A stretch of 51,440 nt of DNA from Eubacteriales bacterium (GTDB lineage Bacteria > Bacillota > Clostridia > Oscillospirales > CAG-382). Shown here in pieces: positions 26,332 to 35,377 of this stretch. Numbering within the stretch: the first letter of the stretch is position 1; every line of letters begins with the position of its first letter. The notes beneath the pieces were generated by a model. That model saw only the letters and a program-made list of their open reading frames with translations. It was not told where the DNA came from and did not search any database. A program made the position numbers and the translations under genes. Location of the stretch: NCBI GenBank assembly GCA_028702135.1, contig JAQVPJ010000017.1, positions 1-51,440 on the forward strand, in the 5' to 3' direction.

Positions 26332-27192
26332 TTATTTCTCGTTTAGATCATATGTTCCCAGAAAATGCCTTTTTACCTTGATGTAATCAGAAGCGTTTAT
26401 CTGTCCGTCGCCGTTGACATCGGCATACCGCTTTTTCACCAATGGTATTTCGTATGTGCCTAAGAAGTTCCTTTTGATGATATAATAATCCGCTGCGGTG
26501 ACACTCCCGTCAAGATTTGCATCGCCAAGAAAAATCTTTTTAATCTCCTCACCGATTGCACTCGAATACAGGGAATAACCTAACTCCGTACAGTGCACCC
26601 CGTCGGTTACAATCAAGATCCGGTTGGAAAAGCCATCACAGAGAGCCCTGACATCGGCGAGATAAACACTCTGCTCCTTCGCAACATCCCTGACCGCCTG
26701 GTAATAGGTGTCAACAAACGCCGCTGCGCCGCCGTAAGGCTCGAATGCTTTTCTGTCGTGGCGGGTATAATACTTGTTCTCCTCAATATAATTCGAGGTA
26801 AACAGAACTACCTTTATTCCCTTGTCTTTAAGGGTAGTGCAAAAATACCTTAAATTGTTCCTGAAGCTTTCTATATCCACATACTTTGCCATATCCCGCG
26901 CCGAATCGTTCATCCCGAAACCTATTAAAACAACATCGGGGTTATTAGATAACACATCCCTGTTAAACCTTGCTCTTGCATCGTTTGTGTTGTTACCTCC
27001 GACTCCGGCGTTGATAATATTTAGCCCATACTCATTTCTTAATGTATTTACAAACACACCTGCCGCCGTAAGACTGTCGCCAAAAGCAACAATAATCGGA
27101 CCGTCCCCCGCAGCCGAAGCAGAATTTAAGAAAAAAGGCACGCTCGCAAAGCAGAAAAGAGCAGCTAATAGTGCCATAATTATCTTTTTCAT
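26332..27192 (-). CDS. Secreted SGNH/GDSL hydrolase with type I dockerin
   Basis: 286 aa. A signal peptide (residues 1-27, ending SASA) leads to an SGNH esterase domain with nucleophile Ser40 in FGDSLTAAG, GNN in GVGGNNTND, GFGMND and the late Asp/His in TDGVHCTELG. Residues about 222-283 are a dockerin: two calcium-binding repeats, DANLDGSVTAADYYIIKR and DVNGDGQINASDYIKVKR, each ending in FLG. Such proteins dock onto cohesin scaffolds at the cell surface; carbohydrate de-esterification is likely. No scaffoldin or cohesin is in the window. Dockerin pairing is family knowledge. Confidence 0.9.
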   Translation of the reverse strand: MKKIIMALLAALFCFASVPFFLNSASAAGDGPIIVAFGDSLTAAGVFVNTLRNEYGLNIINAGVGGNNTNDARARFNRDVLSNNPDVVLIGFGMNDSARDMAKYVDIESFRNNLRYFCTTLKDKGIKVVLFTSNYIEENKYYTRHDRKAFEPYGGAAAFVDTYYQAVRDVAKEQSVYLADVRALCDGFSNRILIVTDGVHCTELGYSLYSSAIGEEIKKIFLGDANLDGSVTAADYYIIKRNFLGTYEIPLVKKRYADVNGDGQINASDYIKVKRHFLGTYDLNEK

Positions 27193-27215
27193 ATGTGTCG
27201 CCTTCCTTTATATGC

Positions 27216-27244
27216 ATTTTATCATTCTTTTTAAGTTTTTTCAA
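27216..27244 (-). promoter_or_regulatory. Promoter of the dockerin esterase gene
   Basis: Leftward TTGAAA (27239-27244), 17 bp, TAAAAT (27216-27221). Confidence 0.7.
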
Positions 27245-27253
27245 GCAAAAGGG

Positions 27254-27282
27254 TTGAAATAAACAAGCCGTTTTGATATATT
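27254..27282 (+). promoter_or_regulatory. Promoter of the DUF4434 gene
   Basis: TTGAAA (27254-27259), 17 bp, TATATT (27277-27282), divergent from and only 10 bp away from the esterase promoter, so the two may respond together. Confidence 0.65.
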
Positions 27283-27325
27283 TAGGTGAATACAAAATTA
27301 CTCACACAGGAAGGAATATAAAAAA

Positions 27326-28291
27326 ATGCTGCAGCCAATTAAAGGATCATGGTTCGAGTTCCAGCACCACAATAAGCCCGAGGGAAAATATTGGAATCCC
27401 ATCTGCCGCCACTTCTCCGAATCGCAGTGGAGGGAAAAAATCCGCGAAATGGCATCGATAGAAATGGAATATATCGTTCTCCTCTGCTCGTCATTGGTAT
27501 ATGAGGACTACGCTGAGAGTTATTTTGATTCGGGAATTTATCCTTTTGCAAAAGATTTTGCCTGTCCAAACCCAATTGAGGTTATTCTCGACGAGGCTGA
27601 AAAACTGGATATGAAGATATTTATGTCTGTCGGTTATTACGGCTTTTGGGAGCACGCCTATGAAAACATGATCGACCCCGAGGTTACAAAAAGAGCCTTT
27701 ACGGCTATGGAAAAGCTATACAGTCAGTTCGGACATTTCAAGAGCTTTTACGGCTGGTATTATCCCGACGAGGTATGCGTAAATAAATATTTTAACGAGG
27801 ACTTTATAAAATACACAAACACATATTCCGCTTACGGACGCAGCTTTGACAGTAATTTAAAAACGCTTATCGCACCTTACGGAACAAATATCCTTATCCC
27901 CGACGATAAATACGCTTCACAGCTCGAAATTATCGACGCTGATTTTATCGCATATCAGGATGAAGTCGGAGTCCGCAAGTCAAATCCTGAGCAGACAGAG
28001 GCTTATTACGAGGGATTGAAGAGAGTTCACGATAAGGCAGGCAGGAGCAAGCTCTGGGCAGATATGGAGGTCTTTGAGTTCGAGGGCGATGTCTACAGGA
28101 GTGCGCTTGTTCCGGCTACTATGGAACGTATAAAAAGACAGCTCAAGAGCATCTCACCTTATGTGGAAAAGGTTCTCTGTTATGAATATATCGGAATGTT
28201 CAACAAGCCCGGAACCATTGCATACTGCGGACATCCCGATTCGGTAAAGCTTTACCGGGATTATGAGAGCTTTCTTGAAAGAATAAAATAA
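27326..28291 (+). CDS. DUF4434 glycosidase-like TIM-barrel protein
   Basis: 321 aa, cytoplasmic (no signal peptide). The N-terminal GSWFEFQHHNKPEGKYWN is typical of DUF4434 proteins, which are predicted to adopt a glycoside-hydrolase-like barrel. Acidic candidates occur in GWYYPDEVCV and WADMEVFEFEG. Activity has not been read from sequence. The ribosome site AGGAAGGA lies 12 bases upstream. It is divergent from the dockerin esterase and next to the glucan synthase, suggesting a carbohydrate role. Confidence 0.75.
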   Translation: MLQPIKGSWFEFQHHNKPEGKYWNPICRHFSESQWREKIREMASIEMEYIVLLCSSLVYEDYAESYFDSGIYPFAKDFACPNPIEVILDEAEKLDMKIFMSVGYYGFWEHAYENMIDPEVTKRAFTAMEKLYSQFGHFKSFYGWYYPDEVCVNKYFNEDFIKYTNTYSAYGRSFDSNLKTLIAPYGTNILIPDDKYASQLEIIDADFIAYQDEVGVRKSNPEQTEAYYEGLKRVHDKAGRSKLWADMEVFEFEGDVYRSALVPATMERIKRQLKSISPYVEKVLCYEYIGMFNKPGTIAYCGHPDSVKLYRDYESFLERIK

Positions 28292-28339
28292 TAATACGAT
28301 TTACTTTGGATTTTGCTATTAAAACAACTAAAAAACCAC

Positions 28340-28368
28340 GGACTGCCGAAAAAACGGCAGTCCTTTTT
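28340..28368 (+). terminator. Terminator after the DUF4434 gene
   Basis: Perfect stem GGACTGCCG/CGGCAGTCC with an A6 loop, followed by TTTTT. Confidence 0.92.
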
Positions 28369-28398
28369 ATATGGTTATTTATTCTGATATCTATCCGC

Positions 28399-29517
28399 TT
28401 ATAGCATGGGAATCTGTTCTTTTTTTACAAAAATTCTGCATAAAAGGTAGCCTAATATATAAGTTATTGAGAATAAACCGAACAAAAGACTTACACTTGG
28501 TATTATCGAAGCTACTGTAACCACCGTTACTCCTATTAACGAGGAGAGTATCTTATTTAGGTTCGGAAAAATCATTCGTGCAATCGAAGCCGATGTAAAG
28601 GCGGAGGCAATAATTGCGAAGAGGATATAAAAAGCCATAAGAGCAAGCGAAACCATCTGTGTATACGGGAAAATCAACAACATTAAAGCAATCATGGGAA
28701 TTCCTATTGTGCCGGCAATGCCAAAACCTATAAGGCTTCCCGTTGAGTACCTCAGTGTATTATTAGCTTCGTCAAGATGCTTTCCCGCAATAAGGCAGAT
28801 AAACAGCATAAGAATAATGGCAGCGGGCAGCTCGTAGAGCAGTCCCGATACCCTTTTTATAAATTCGCTGTCTGTCTTTTCATAGCTCACCTTTGAGGCA
28901 AAATCGGCGTTTTCAGTATATTTCTTTGCGGTCTTTGTATCATCGTTACTGAATACATTGGGTGTACTTGCACCCTCCACCGTGGCTCTGTCAATCTCGC
29001 AGGTGTCGGAAAAAAACACTTTATCCGCATGAATGAACACGCCGTTTGTCACTTTTCCGTAAATATACACTTCGTCCGCCCATATCTCAAGATACTCGCA
29101 GCTTCCCTCATATATAACCTTACTCCCCGCCGCATAAACGGCGTCGAATTCAGTGTTGCCACCCACTTTTAACATATATGCGGCTACAGTTACATTTTTT
29201 GCCGTACTGTCGGTTATCTCAAGGCTCTGTGCGGCGGCTCTTATATTTCCGCCCACTTCAGCTTCTACCTTGATTGAATTGGAAGTAGCAATCAAATCCC
29301 CGCCGATTTTTCCCTTTATGATATTGTCCTTTGCGACATTACCATACGAAAAGAGATATATATAATCACCTTTAACGTCAACACTCTCATTTGTTCCGCG
29401 TGTTTCGGTGGCGTTTCCTGCACCGTCCTCCCGATAAGCTGCGGCTTGGATGCAAAAAAGCATTGAGAATACAATTAACAGTACAAATAAGGCGAAAAAC
29501 TTTCTGTTCCTAAACAT
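28399..29517 (-). CDS. Bactofilin-like beta-helix membrane protein
   Basis: 372 aa. A signal peptide (residues 1-26) is followed by a region of about 150 residues rich in short repeats such as GGDLIATSNSIKVEAEVGGNI, typical of polymer-forming bactofilin-type beta-helices. Residues about 225-365 hold four or five transmembrane helices. The combination of an exported bactofilin-like domain with a membrane anchor occurs in many Clostridia without known function. The start is the ATG at 29517 behind GGAGG, not the one 21 bases upstream. A -10 box (TATAAT) with a weak TTGCAA lies near 29570-29600. Confidence 0.7.
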   Translation of the reverse strand: MFRNRKFFALFVLLIVFSMLFCIQAAAYREDGAGNATETRGTNESVDVKGDYIYLFSYGNVAKDNIIKGKIGGDLIATSNSIKVEAEVGGNIRAAAQSLEITDSTAKNVTVAAYMLKVGGNTEFDAVYAAGSKVIYEGSCEYLEIWADEVYIYGKVTNGVFIHADKVFFSDTCEIDRATVEGASTPNVFSNDDTKTAKKYTENADFASKVSYEKTDSEFIKRVSGLLYELPAAIILMLFICLIAGKHLDEANNTLRYSTGSLIGFGIAGTIGIPMIALMLLIFPYTQMVSLALMAFYILFAIIASAFTSASIARMIFPNLNKILSSLIGVTVVTVASIIPSVSLLFGLFSITYILGYLLCRIFVKKEQIPML

Positions 29518-29598
29518 CAGTACCTCCATATCCCGCATACGCGAAGAAAAATTAAAAGTCTTATATAATTATTATAACGGGATTAGAGAAAATTGCAA

Positions 29599-29627
29599 GA
29601 ATGTTTTTTTTACCGCTTGCATAGAAT
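29599..29627 (+). promoter_or_regulatory. Candidate sigma-E promoter of spoVB
   Basis: GAATGTT (29599-29605), 14 bp, CATAGAAT (29620-29627). This fits the mother-cell sigma-E consensus KMATATT, 13-15 bp, CATACAAT with one mismatch in each box. spoVB and spoIIIA are sigma-E-dependent in Bacillus subtilis. Confidence 0.55.
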
Positions 29628-29665
29628 CAAACAAAGAACAGTAAAAGGAGCGGTATCAAATACGG

Positions 29666-31198
29666 ATGACAAAAAAAGTAAATCTGCTGATCAAAAATGC
29701 CATTCTGTTAACCGCTTTTTCGCTTATTGTAAAGCTGCTCGGCGTCTATCTCAGGCTATTTCTATCCGCAAGAATAGGCAGCGAGGGTATGGGGCTTTAT
29801 CAGCTTATAATGAGCGTTTATTCCCTTTTTGCAACCTTTGCGACCGCAGGCTTTACCGTTGCGGTATCCCGTTTAGTGGCGGAACGTTGTGAACGGAATC
29901 CTTCGGATGCGGCAAGAATTTTCAGAGTTTCACTGGTAGTTTCAGGCTTAATCAGCGTTCTTGCCACAGTGCTTATGTATTCTTTTTCCGAAAAAATCGC
30001 CGGTGCCTTCCTGCAAGACGTTCGTACCGTGATGCCGCTGCAAATATTGGCGCTTAGCATGCCTTTTATGGCGTTCTCCTCCTGTTTAAAGGGTTATTTT
30101 ATAGCAAAGCGTCAGGTTATAAAAACCGCCACCGCCTCCCTTTTGGAGCAGATAGTAAAAATTGCGGTAATGGCTATTTTTCTTAACATATATATGTCTC
30201 ATACCAACGACATCGGAAAGCTGTGCAGCGGTATCGTAGCAGGAATCACGCTTGGAGAAGCATTCTCCTATTTATACCTCGGTTTGCTCTACCTGCTCGG
30301 ACCGGGAAGGATAAAGAGAAAGGATCTCTCCCCTAAGAGCGAGAGGGGACTATTAAAATCCCTGCTGAGCGTCACCCTTCCTATAAGTGGTACGGTATAT
30401 GTAACCAGCACCCTTCATACGGCGGAAAATCTAATGCTCCCCGGTGTTTTTGAAAGGTTCTGCAAAGACCGTTCCCTCGCTCTCTCCCAATTCGGTATGA
30501 TACGGGGTATGGTCATACCAATACTATTCTTTCCGTTCGCGTTTTTAAACAGTCTTGTATCGATATTAATCCCCGAAATCTCACGTCTTAATGTAAAAGC
30601 GGACAAGACCGACCGGAATGCGAAAATCTCAAAAATAATGTCTGTATCCTTTGTTTTCAGCATCGCTGTCGGAGGTTTGTTCTACTTCTTCGCACGCGAG
30701 ATCGGAGAGACCTTTTACAGGGAGCAAAACACCTTTCAGGCAATACGCATTTTGGCGCTTGTAACCCCGTTTATGTACATAGAAACCATCACTGACGGAT
30801 TGTTAAAGGGTATCGGGGAGCAGTTTTACACTTTGAGAGTTAGCATATATAATTCCGTACTGAGGCTTCTCGTTATCTTCTTTCTGCTGCCGCAGAGCGG
30901 TGCAACAGGTTATTTGTGGCTTCTCGTAGCTTCCAATACATTTTCGTATGCGATGTGCATTTACAGGATAAAAAAGGTGAGCGACTTTTATTTTAACTTT
31001 ACAAAAAACGCACTGCTCCCGTTTATATTCTGTATCGTCTCGGGTTTTTCCGGCAGAGCCGCACTCAATGTACTCTCTATCGAAAGCGACTGGCTTGCCG
31101 CCTCAGTCGGTACTCTTATTTTCCTCGCCGTTTATTTTCTACTGTACTATTTCGCTTCTTATAAAACCAACAAAAGGATTTTAAGCGGTTATATGTAA
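29666..31198 (+). CDS. spoVB: Stage V sporulation protein B-like flippase
   Basis: 510 aa with about 14 transmembrane helices of the MATE/MOP (polysaccharide transporter) fold. The N-terminal LLGVYLRLFLSARIGSEGMGLYQL matches SpoVB/YtgP-type proteins. SpoVB is needed for the spore cortex, probably moving lipid-linked precursors. AAAGGAG lies 15 bases before the ATG, a long spacing. It is followed 52 bases later by spoIIIAA and probably shares a transcript. A related lipid II or polysaccharide flippase role cannot be ruled out, but the genomic context favours sporulation. Confidence 0.87.
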   Translation: MTKKVNLLIKNAILLTAFSLIVKLLGVYLRLFLSARIGSEGMGLYQLIMSVYSLFATFATAGFTVAVSRLVAERCERNPSDAARIFRVSLVVSGLISVLATVLMYSFSEKIAGAFLQDVRTVMPLQILALSMPFMAFSSCLKGYFIAKRQVIKTATASLLEQIVKIAVMAIFLNIYMSHTNDIGKLCSGIVAGITLGEAFSYLYLGLLYLLGPGRIKRKDLSPKSERGLLKSLLSVTLPISGTVYVTSTLHTAENLMLPGVFERFCKDRSLALSQFGMIRGMVIPILFFPFAFLNSLVSILIPEISRLNVKADKTDRNAKISKIMSVSFVFSIAVGGLFYFFAREIGETFYREQNTFQAIRILALVTPFMYIETITDGLLKGIGEQFYTLRVSIYNSVLRLLVIFFLLPQSGATGYLWLLVASNTFSYAMCIYRIKKVSDFYFNFTKNALLPFIFCIVSGFSGRAALNVLSIESDWLAASVGTLIFLAVYFLLYYFASYKTNKRILSGYM

Positions 31199-31250
31199 AA
31201 ATCGTTTTTAAATATACGGATTTATCATAGCCGCGGAAACGGAACAGCAT

Positions 31251-32159
31251 ATGAAATCCGGTCTTGACAGCTTTTTCAGGTATATTCCCGTAAGAATCAC
31301 AAAGCTGATAGCAACGCTTCCCATACCGCTTTTGGAAAAGGTCACCGAAATAAGACTGCGGTCCGAGTCGCCCTTCTCCCTGACCGTCGGCGTTAAAAAT
31401 CTTATGCTTAACAGCGACGGCACGCCCTGTAATCCGTCAAATGCCGTATGCACTACGAAAAAAGAGATGGAGGAATGTCTTTCCCTTTTATCGCAGGGCT
31501 CCTTATATACCTATGACGACACCATCAGAACAGGGTATATCCCCATAAAAGACGGCGGCAGAGCGGGTGTGTGCGGCGAGGCTGTTTTGCAAAACGGCGT
31601 TGTGAGAGGCTTTAAGGAAATATATTCAATAAACCTCCGGCTTCACCGTCACATTCCGCTTTTCGCCTCCGAGCTTATAAAGTTTTTCGCACGGGAGGGC
31701 ATATGCGGCACTCTTGTCTATTCCCCGCCCGCAATGGGCAAGACAACCTTCTTAAGGAGTGCGGCGTTTTTGCTTGGCGAGGGAAAAAATATAAGACCAT
31801 TCCGCGTCGGTATCGTCGACGAACGCTGCGAAATTTTTATAAAAGGGGTATCGGACGGGCTTGTGGATGTGATTTCTAACTGTCCGAAAGCATACGGTAT
31901 AGAACTGCTCTGCCGTACTATGTCGCCGGAGGTTATCGTATGCGACGAGATAGGCTCAGGTGAACAGGATGCAATAATAAGCGCACAGAACACCGGGGTT
32001 CATCTTTTGGCATCTGCGCATGGGGAGAGTATCGAGGGCATATGCCGGCGTCCTTTTATGAAAAAGATGCTTGATGCCGGGTTATTCGGTATAGCCGTAA
32101 GGTTGAATGCGGATGAGAACGGCTTTGACTGCAAAATTGAAAGGTTGTCGGAGCGATGA
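31251..32159 (+). CDS. spoIIIAA: Stage III sporulation protein AA, ATPase
   Basis: 302 aa. Walker A is SPPAMGKTTFLR (residues 158-169) and Walker B is VIVCDEIG. It is a secretion-ATPase-like (PilT/VirB11-related) engine of the SpoIIIA-SpoIIQ channel that links mother cell and forespore. The ribosome site is weak (GGAA). Overlaps spoIIIAB by four bases. Confidence 0.94.
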   Translation: MKSGLDSFFRYIPVRITKLIATLPIPLLEKVTEIRLRSESPFSLTVGVKNLMLNSDGTPCNPSNAVCTTKKEMEECLSLLSQGSLYTYDDTIRTGYIPIKDGGRAGVCGEAVLQNGVVRGFKEIYSINLRLHRHIPLFASELIKFFAREGICGTLVYSPPAMGKTTFLRSAAFLLGEGKNIRPFRVGIVDERCEIFIKGVSDGLVDVISNCPKAYGIELLCRTMSPEVIVCDEIGSGEQDAIISAQNTGVHLLASAHGESIEGICRRPFMKKMLDAGLFGIAVRLNADENGFDCKIERLSER

Positions 32160-32644
32160 AAATTATAGGTGCAATAACCATTGTGGTGTGCAGCTATTAT
32201 ATAGGCTTTTTGATTTCAGTAAGCGAACAGAAGGCGTTTTCACAGCTTACGGGACTTATTCGCCTGCTGGATTTTCTGTTGCAGCGCATTACTTATTCAA
32301 GGGAGAACTTAGGCAGTATTTTCGCGGATTTCAAAGACGATGCGCTTTTGGAATGCGGTTTTCTTTCCGTGCTGAACAACACGATGGGAGAAACCTATGA
32401 CACCCTTTGGAAAAAAGCCGCCGAAACATTGTGTGTTTCTCCTCATATAAAAAAAGAGCTTATTTTGTTCGGAATACAGCTCGGCAAAACCGACTTTATC
32501 ACTCAAAAGGAACGCACCGAGATGTGCCGCAGCATATTGATTACCGAAAAGCAAGCATCACAGCCCGGTCTTGACAAGCGTAAAAGGAGTATACGTGCTC
32601 TGGGAGGTCTTGCGGGTGCATTGATAGCAATCATATTGTTATAA
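32156..32644 (+). CDS. spoIIIAB: Stage III sporulation protein AB
   Basis: 162 aa. One N-terminal and one C-terminal hydrophobic segment flank a helical region, resembling type II secretion F-protein cores. Starts inside the spoIIIAA stop region (ATGA overlap), so it is coupled. Assignment rests on size, topology and operon position. Confidence 0.9.
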   Translation: MKIIGAITIVVCSYYIGFLISVSEQKAFSQLTGLIRLLDFLLQRITYSRENLGSIFADFKDDALLECGFLSVLNNTMGETYDTLWKKAAETLCVSPHIKKELILFGIQLGKTDFITQKERTEMCRSILITEKQASQPGLDKRKRSIRALGGLAGALIAIILL

Positions 32645-32666
32645 ATCGAAGGGATTGGTTAAAGGG

Positions 32667-32870
32667 ATGAATATCGCGCTTGTTCTTAAAATTGCGGGGG
32701 TCGGCTTGCTTGTGGGCATAGCTTATCAGATACTGCAAAGGAACGGCAGGGAGGAACAGGCAACCTTTGTCAGTATTGCGGGTGTAATTATTGTAATGCT
32801 GCTTCTGGTTCAGGAGATAAGCTCGTTGTTTTCAACCGTAAGAAGCGTTTTCGGCTTATGGATACATTAA
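32667..32870 (+). CDS. spoIIIAC: Stage III sporulation protein AC
   Basis: 67 aa, two transmembrane helices, with the family pattern MNIALVLKIAGVGLLVGIAYQIL. An in-frame TTG at 32655 exists, but the ATG at 32667 gives the usual family length. Overlaps spoIIIAD by 13 bases. Confidence 0.92.
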   Translation: MNIALVLKIAGVGLLVGIAYQILQRNGREEQATFVSIAGVIIVMLLLVQEISSLFSTVRSVFGLWIH

Positions 32871-33241
32871 CGGTATGTGCCTTTTCTTTAGTTTCACTCT
32901 GCGTATTGGTGCTGGTCAGACAGCTCAGACAGGAGTTGGTTCCGCTTACTGTCGCCGCAATCGGTATAATAATGCTGGGCTATCTGTTGGTATCCTTAGC
33001 GCCGGTTCTCTCATTTATTAGTGATACGGCAGAGCAGAGCGGTTTGGGAGGATATTTCAAGGTGCTCGTAAAGGCACTTGCTATTGCGCTCTCCTGTCAG
33101 GTCTGCGCCGAAATATGCCGCGACTGCGGTGAGAGCTCGCTCGCTTCAAAAGTTGAACTTGCGGGAAAAATAGGAATTATAATTTTGTCACTGCCCATTT
33201 TACAGCAGCTGTTGACAATGGCAAAGGAAATGCTCGCATGA
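32858..33241 (+). CDS. spoIIIAD: Stage III sporulation protein AD
   Basis: 127 aa with four predicted membrane helices; related to SpoIIIAC. Contains the conserved-looking ALSCQVCAEICRDCGESSLASKVELAGK segment in its second half. Overlaps both neighbours, with ATGA to spoIIIAE. Confidence 0.92.
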   Translation: MDTLTVCAFSLVSLCVLVLVRQLRQELVPLTVAAIGIIMLGYLLVSLAPVLSFISDTAEQSGLGGYFKVLVKALAIALSCQVCAEICRDCGESSLASKVELAGKIGIIILSLPILQQLLTMAKEMLA

Positions 33242-34341
33242 AAAAATGTTTTAATCTTCTGCTGTTCTGTTTCATTATCACTTTATTAAGCCTGACCGAA
33301 TGTGCGGCGTATGATACCTCTGAGGAAAACGAAATTGCAGAACGTGCCGGACTGCACGAGCTCTCTACAGATGCTCTGAGCCCAGAGGAACTCTCAGGTC
33401 AAAAAGATATCAACCTGTTCGGGAAAGCGGTTAAATTCCTTTCTGAAGCATTAAAAACCGGGACAACCTCCGCGCTCCAGGCATTCGCTCTTATTATGAC
33501 GGTGGTTATCCTCTCTGCTGTGTTCGCCACATTCAAGTGGACAACCGCCAATACTTCCCTGCATAACGCTTATGAATACATCTCGATACTCGTATTATCG
33601 GGAGTAACCTTTACAATATTCAAGAATGTGTTCATCTATGTACGGGATGCGATCGTTTCGGTAAATACATTTATGACCGCAATGCTCCCGGTAACAACCT
33701 CGCTATACATATTCGGGGGAAATGTTGCCGCAGCAGCAGCTTCCAACGCTTCTCTTATGCTGTTTTTTTCGCTGATGAATACTGTATCCGCCAATTTTCT
33801 TATGCCCTTTTTGCAAATAGCCTTTGCGTTGTGTCTTGCCTCGGCGATACCGGGAACTGTAAACCTAACCTCAGTTTCAACGCTTGTCCGCAACACAACT
33901 ACGACCGTGCTTGCCTTTATATTTACACTTTTCGGCTTTATCATGTACCTGCAAACCACCATCGCTTCAGCTGCCGATAATTACGCTTACCGTAGCGTGC
34001 GTTTTGCCTCAGGAGTTTTTGTTCCCGTCATCGGGAATATGCTCGGTGATGCCTCACGCACCGTAATGGGCAGCATCGGCGTTATAAAATCGGCGGCGGG
34101 TGCTATCGGTGTAACAGTCATTCTGTCAATCATTATCCCCCCTATAGTTTTAGTGATATTGTACAAGCTTGCGCTGTTGAGCTGTGCGATACTGTCAAGG
34201 GTTCTCGGCTGTGAGCGTGAAAGCCACTTTCTATACGACCTCAACGGGATTCTGAACGTCCTTATGGCGCTTGTAATCGGTATCGCAGCTGTTTTAATTA
34301 TCGCACTCGCTGTGTTTATCAAAACCGGAGTAACTGTATGA
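33238..34341 (+). CDS. spoIIIAE: Stage III sporulation protein AE
   Basis: 367 aa with a cleavable or uncleaved N-terminal hydrophobic segment (residues 1-22), an extracytoplasmic stretch to about residue 75, then around seven membrane helices. The largest membrane protein of the channel operon. Overlaps spoIIIAF by four bases. Confidence 0.93.
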   Translation: MKKCFNLLLFCFIITLLSLTECAAYDTSEENEIAERAGLHELSTDALSPEELSGQKDINLFGKAVKFLSEALKTGTTSALQAFALIMTVVILSAVFATFKWTTANTSLHNAYEYISILVLSGVTFTIFKNVFIYVRDAIVSVNTFMTAMLPVTTSLYIFGGNVAAAAASNASLMLFFSLMNTVSANFLMPFLQIAFALCLASAIPGTVNLTSVSTLVRNTTTTVLAFIFTLFGFIMYLQTTIASAADNYAYRSVRFASGVFVPVIGNMLGDASRTVMGSIGVIKSAAGAIGVTVILSIIIPPIVLVILYKLALLSCAILSRVLGCERESHFLYDLNGILNVLMALVIGIAAVLIIALAVFIKTGVTV

Positions 34342-34799
34342 AGGATTATTTTGTTACCCTGCTTACCGCCTCTTTGCTTGGCGGAATAATCGCCGCACTT
34401 GTAAGCGGCAGCAGCTTTGAAAAATATATCAAATACATCGCGGGACTTGTGTGTGTCGTAATAATCATAGCACCCCTAAAGAGCTTTATTACCGCACCTT
34501 TCAAGCTGCCTGATGAGTATGCGGATGCCTCTGTTCCTGACGTGTCGGTTACCGGTGCAGACGAGGTCATAGGAGAATTAACAGTTTCGGAGCTTGACTC
34601 ATATATTAAAGATATTCTTTTTAGGGAATTTGGAATAAAAGTACCCTTAACCGACATAAAAATAGATTGGGCGGATGACTGCATGATAATTAACGAAATC
34701 ACCGTTTTTATCGAAAGCAAAGACGGTGGGCATAAAGACGATGTTGAAAAATATTTAGAGGACATTATAGACGAAAGCATTATGGTAGAGATACTTTAA
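34338..34799 (+). CDS. spoIIIAF: Stage III sporulation protein AF
   Basis: 153 aa. Two N-terminal membrane helices (about residues 6-25 and 32-52) precede a soluble ring-building domain ending in IIDESIMVEIL. Coupled to spoIIIAE. Followed by a 50-base gap, the largest inside the operon. Confidence 0.9.
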   Translation: MKDYFVTLLTASLLGGIIAALVSGSSFEKYIKYIAGLVCVVIIIAPLKSFITAPFKLPDEYADASVPDVSVTGADEVIGELTVSELDSYIKDILFREFGIKVPLTDIKIDWADDCMIINEITVFIESKDGGHKDDVEKYLEDIIDESIMVEIL

Positions 34800-34849
34800 A
34801 AAGCCGCATAGGAGGAGGTATTACGCAGGTAACATTTTTTAAAAAAATA

Positions 34850-35332
34850 ATGAAAATCAAAGGAATCGGCTACATTATGCTGGGCATACTTGCGGGAGTA
34901 ATCCTGCTGCTGCTCCCCACGGAGGGAGAAAATCCCGTCAGAGAGGAAAACGTTTATAAATCAGCAAATGATTACTGTCTTGCTCTTGAGGAAAAAACCG
35001 AAGCGATTATAAAAAAGCTTGACGGTGTCGAGGACTGCAAAGTGCAGATCACGCTTATGTATGGTTATGAGTATATATATGCAACCAACCAGCATGTGAA
35101 CGAGACCTTCAACTCGGACGGCAATAAAGCAACAAAGGAAACAAAAAAAGAATATGTTGTCATCACCTCGGACAACGGCGGCGGGACGGTTCTTCTGCGG
35201 GAAACAATGCCGACAATCAAGGGTATTGCGGTAGTGTGCAGCAATGCCACGTATGAAACACAGTATCAGATAATATCATTATTGACTGCTCTTTTCGACA
35301 TTTCAAGCAACAACATAAGTGTTTTATCTTAA
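34850..35332 (+). CDS. spoIIIAG: Stage III sporulation protein AG
   Basis: 160 aa from the first ATG. One membrane helix (residues 5-22) is followed by a ring-building-motif domain that in Bacillus forms a 30-fold ring in the intermembrane space. The start is uncertain: the only strong ribosome site (AGGAGG at 34810-34815) is 34 bases before this ATG, while the frame stays open upstream through ATT at 34820 and ACG at 34823, both well spaced from it. A non-standard start adding about 10 residues is possible. Confidence 0.88.
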   Translation: MKIKGIGYIMLGILAGVILLLLPTEGENPVREENVYKSANDYCLALEEKTEAIIKKLDGVEDCKVQITLMYGYEYIYATNQHVNETFNSDGNKATKETKKEYVVITSDNGGGTVLLRETMPTIKGIAVVCSNATYETQYQIISLLTALFDISSNNISVLS

Positions 35333-35377
35333 AAGCATCATACCAAAACAAAATAATTCATATTCGGAGGTTCTTTT

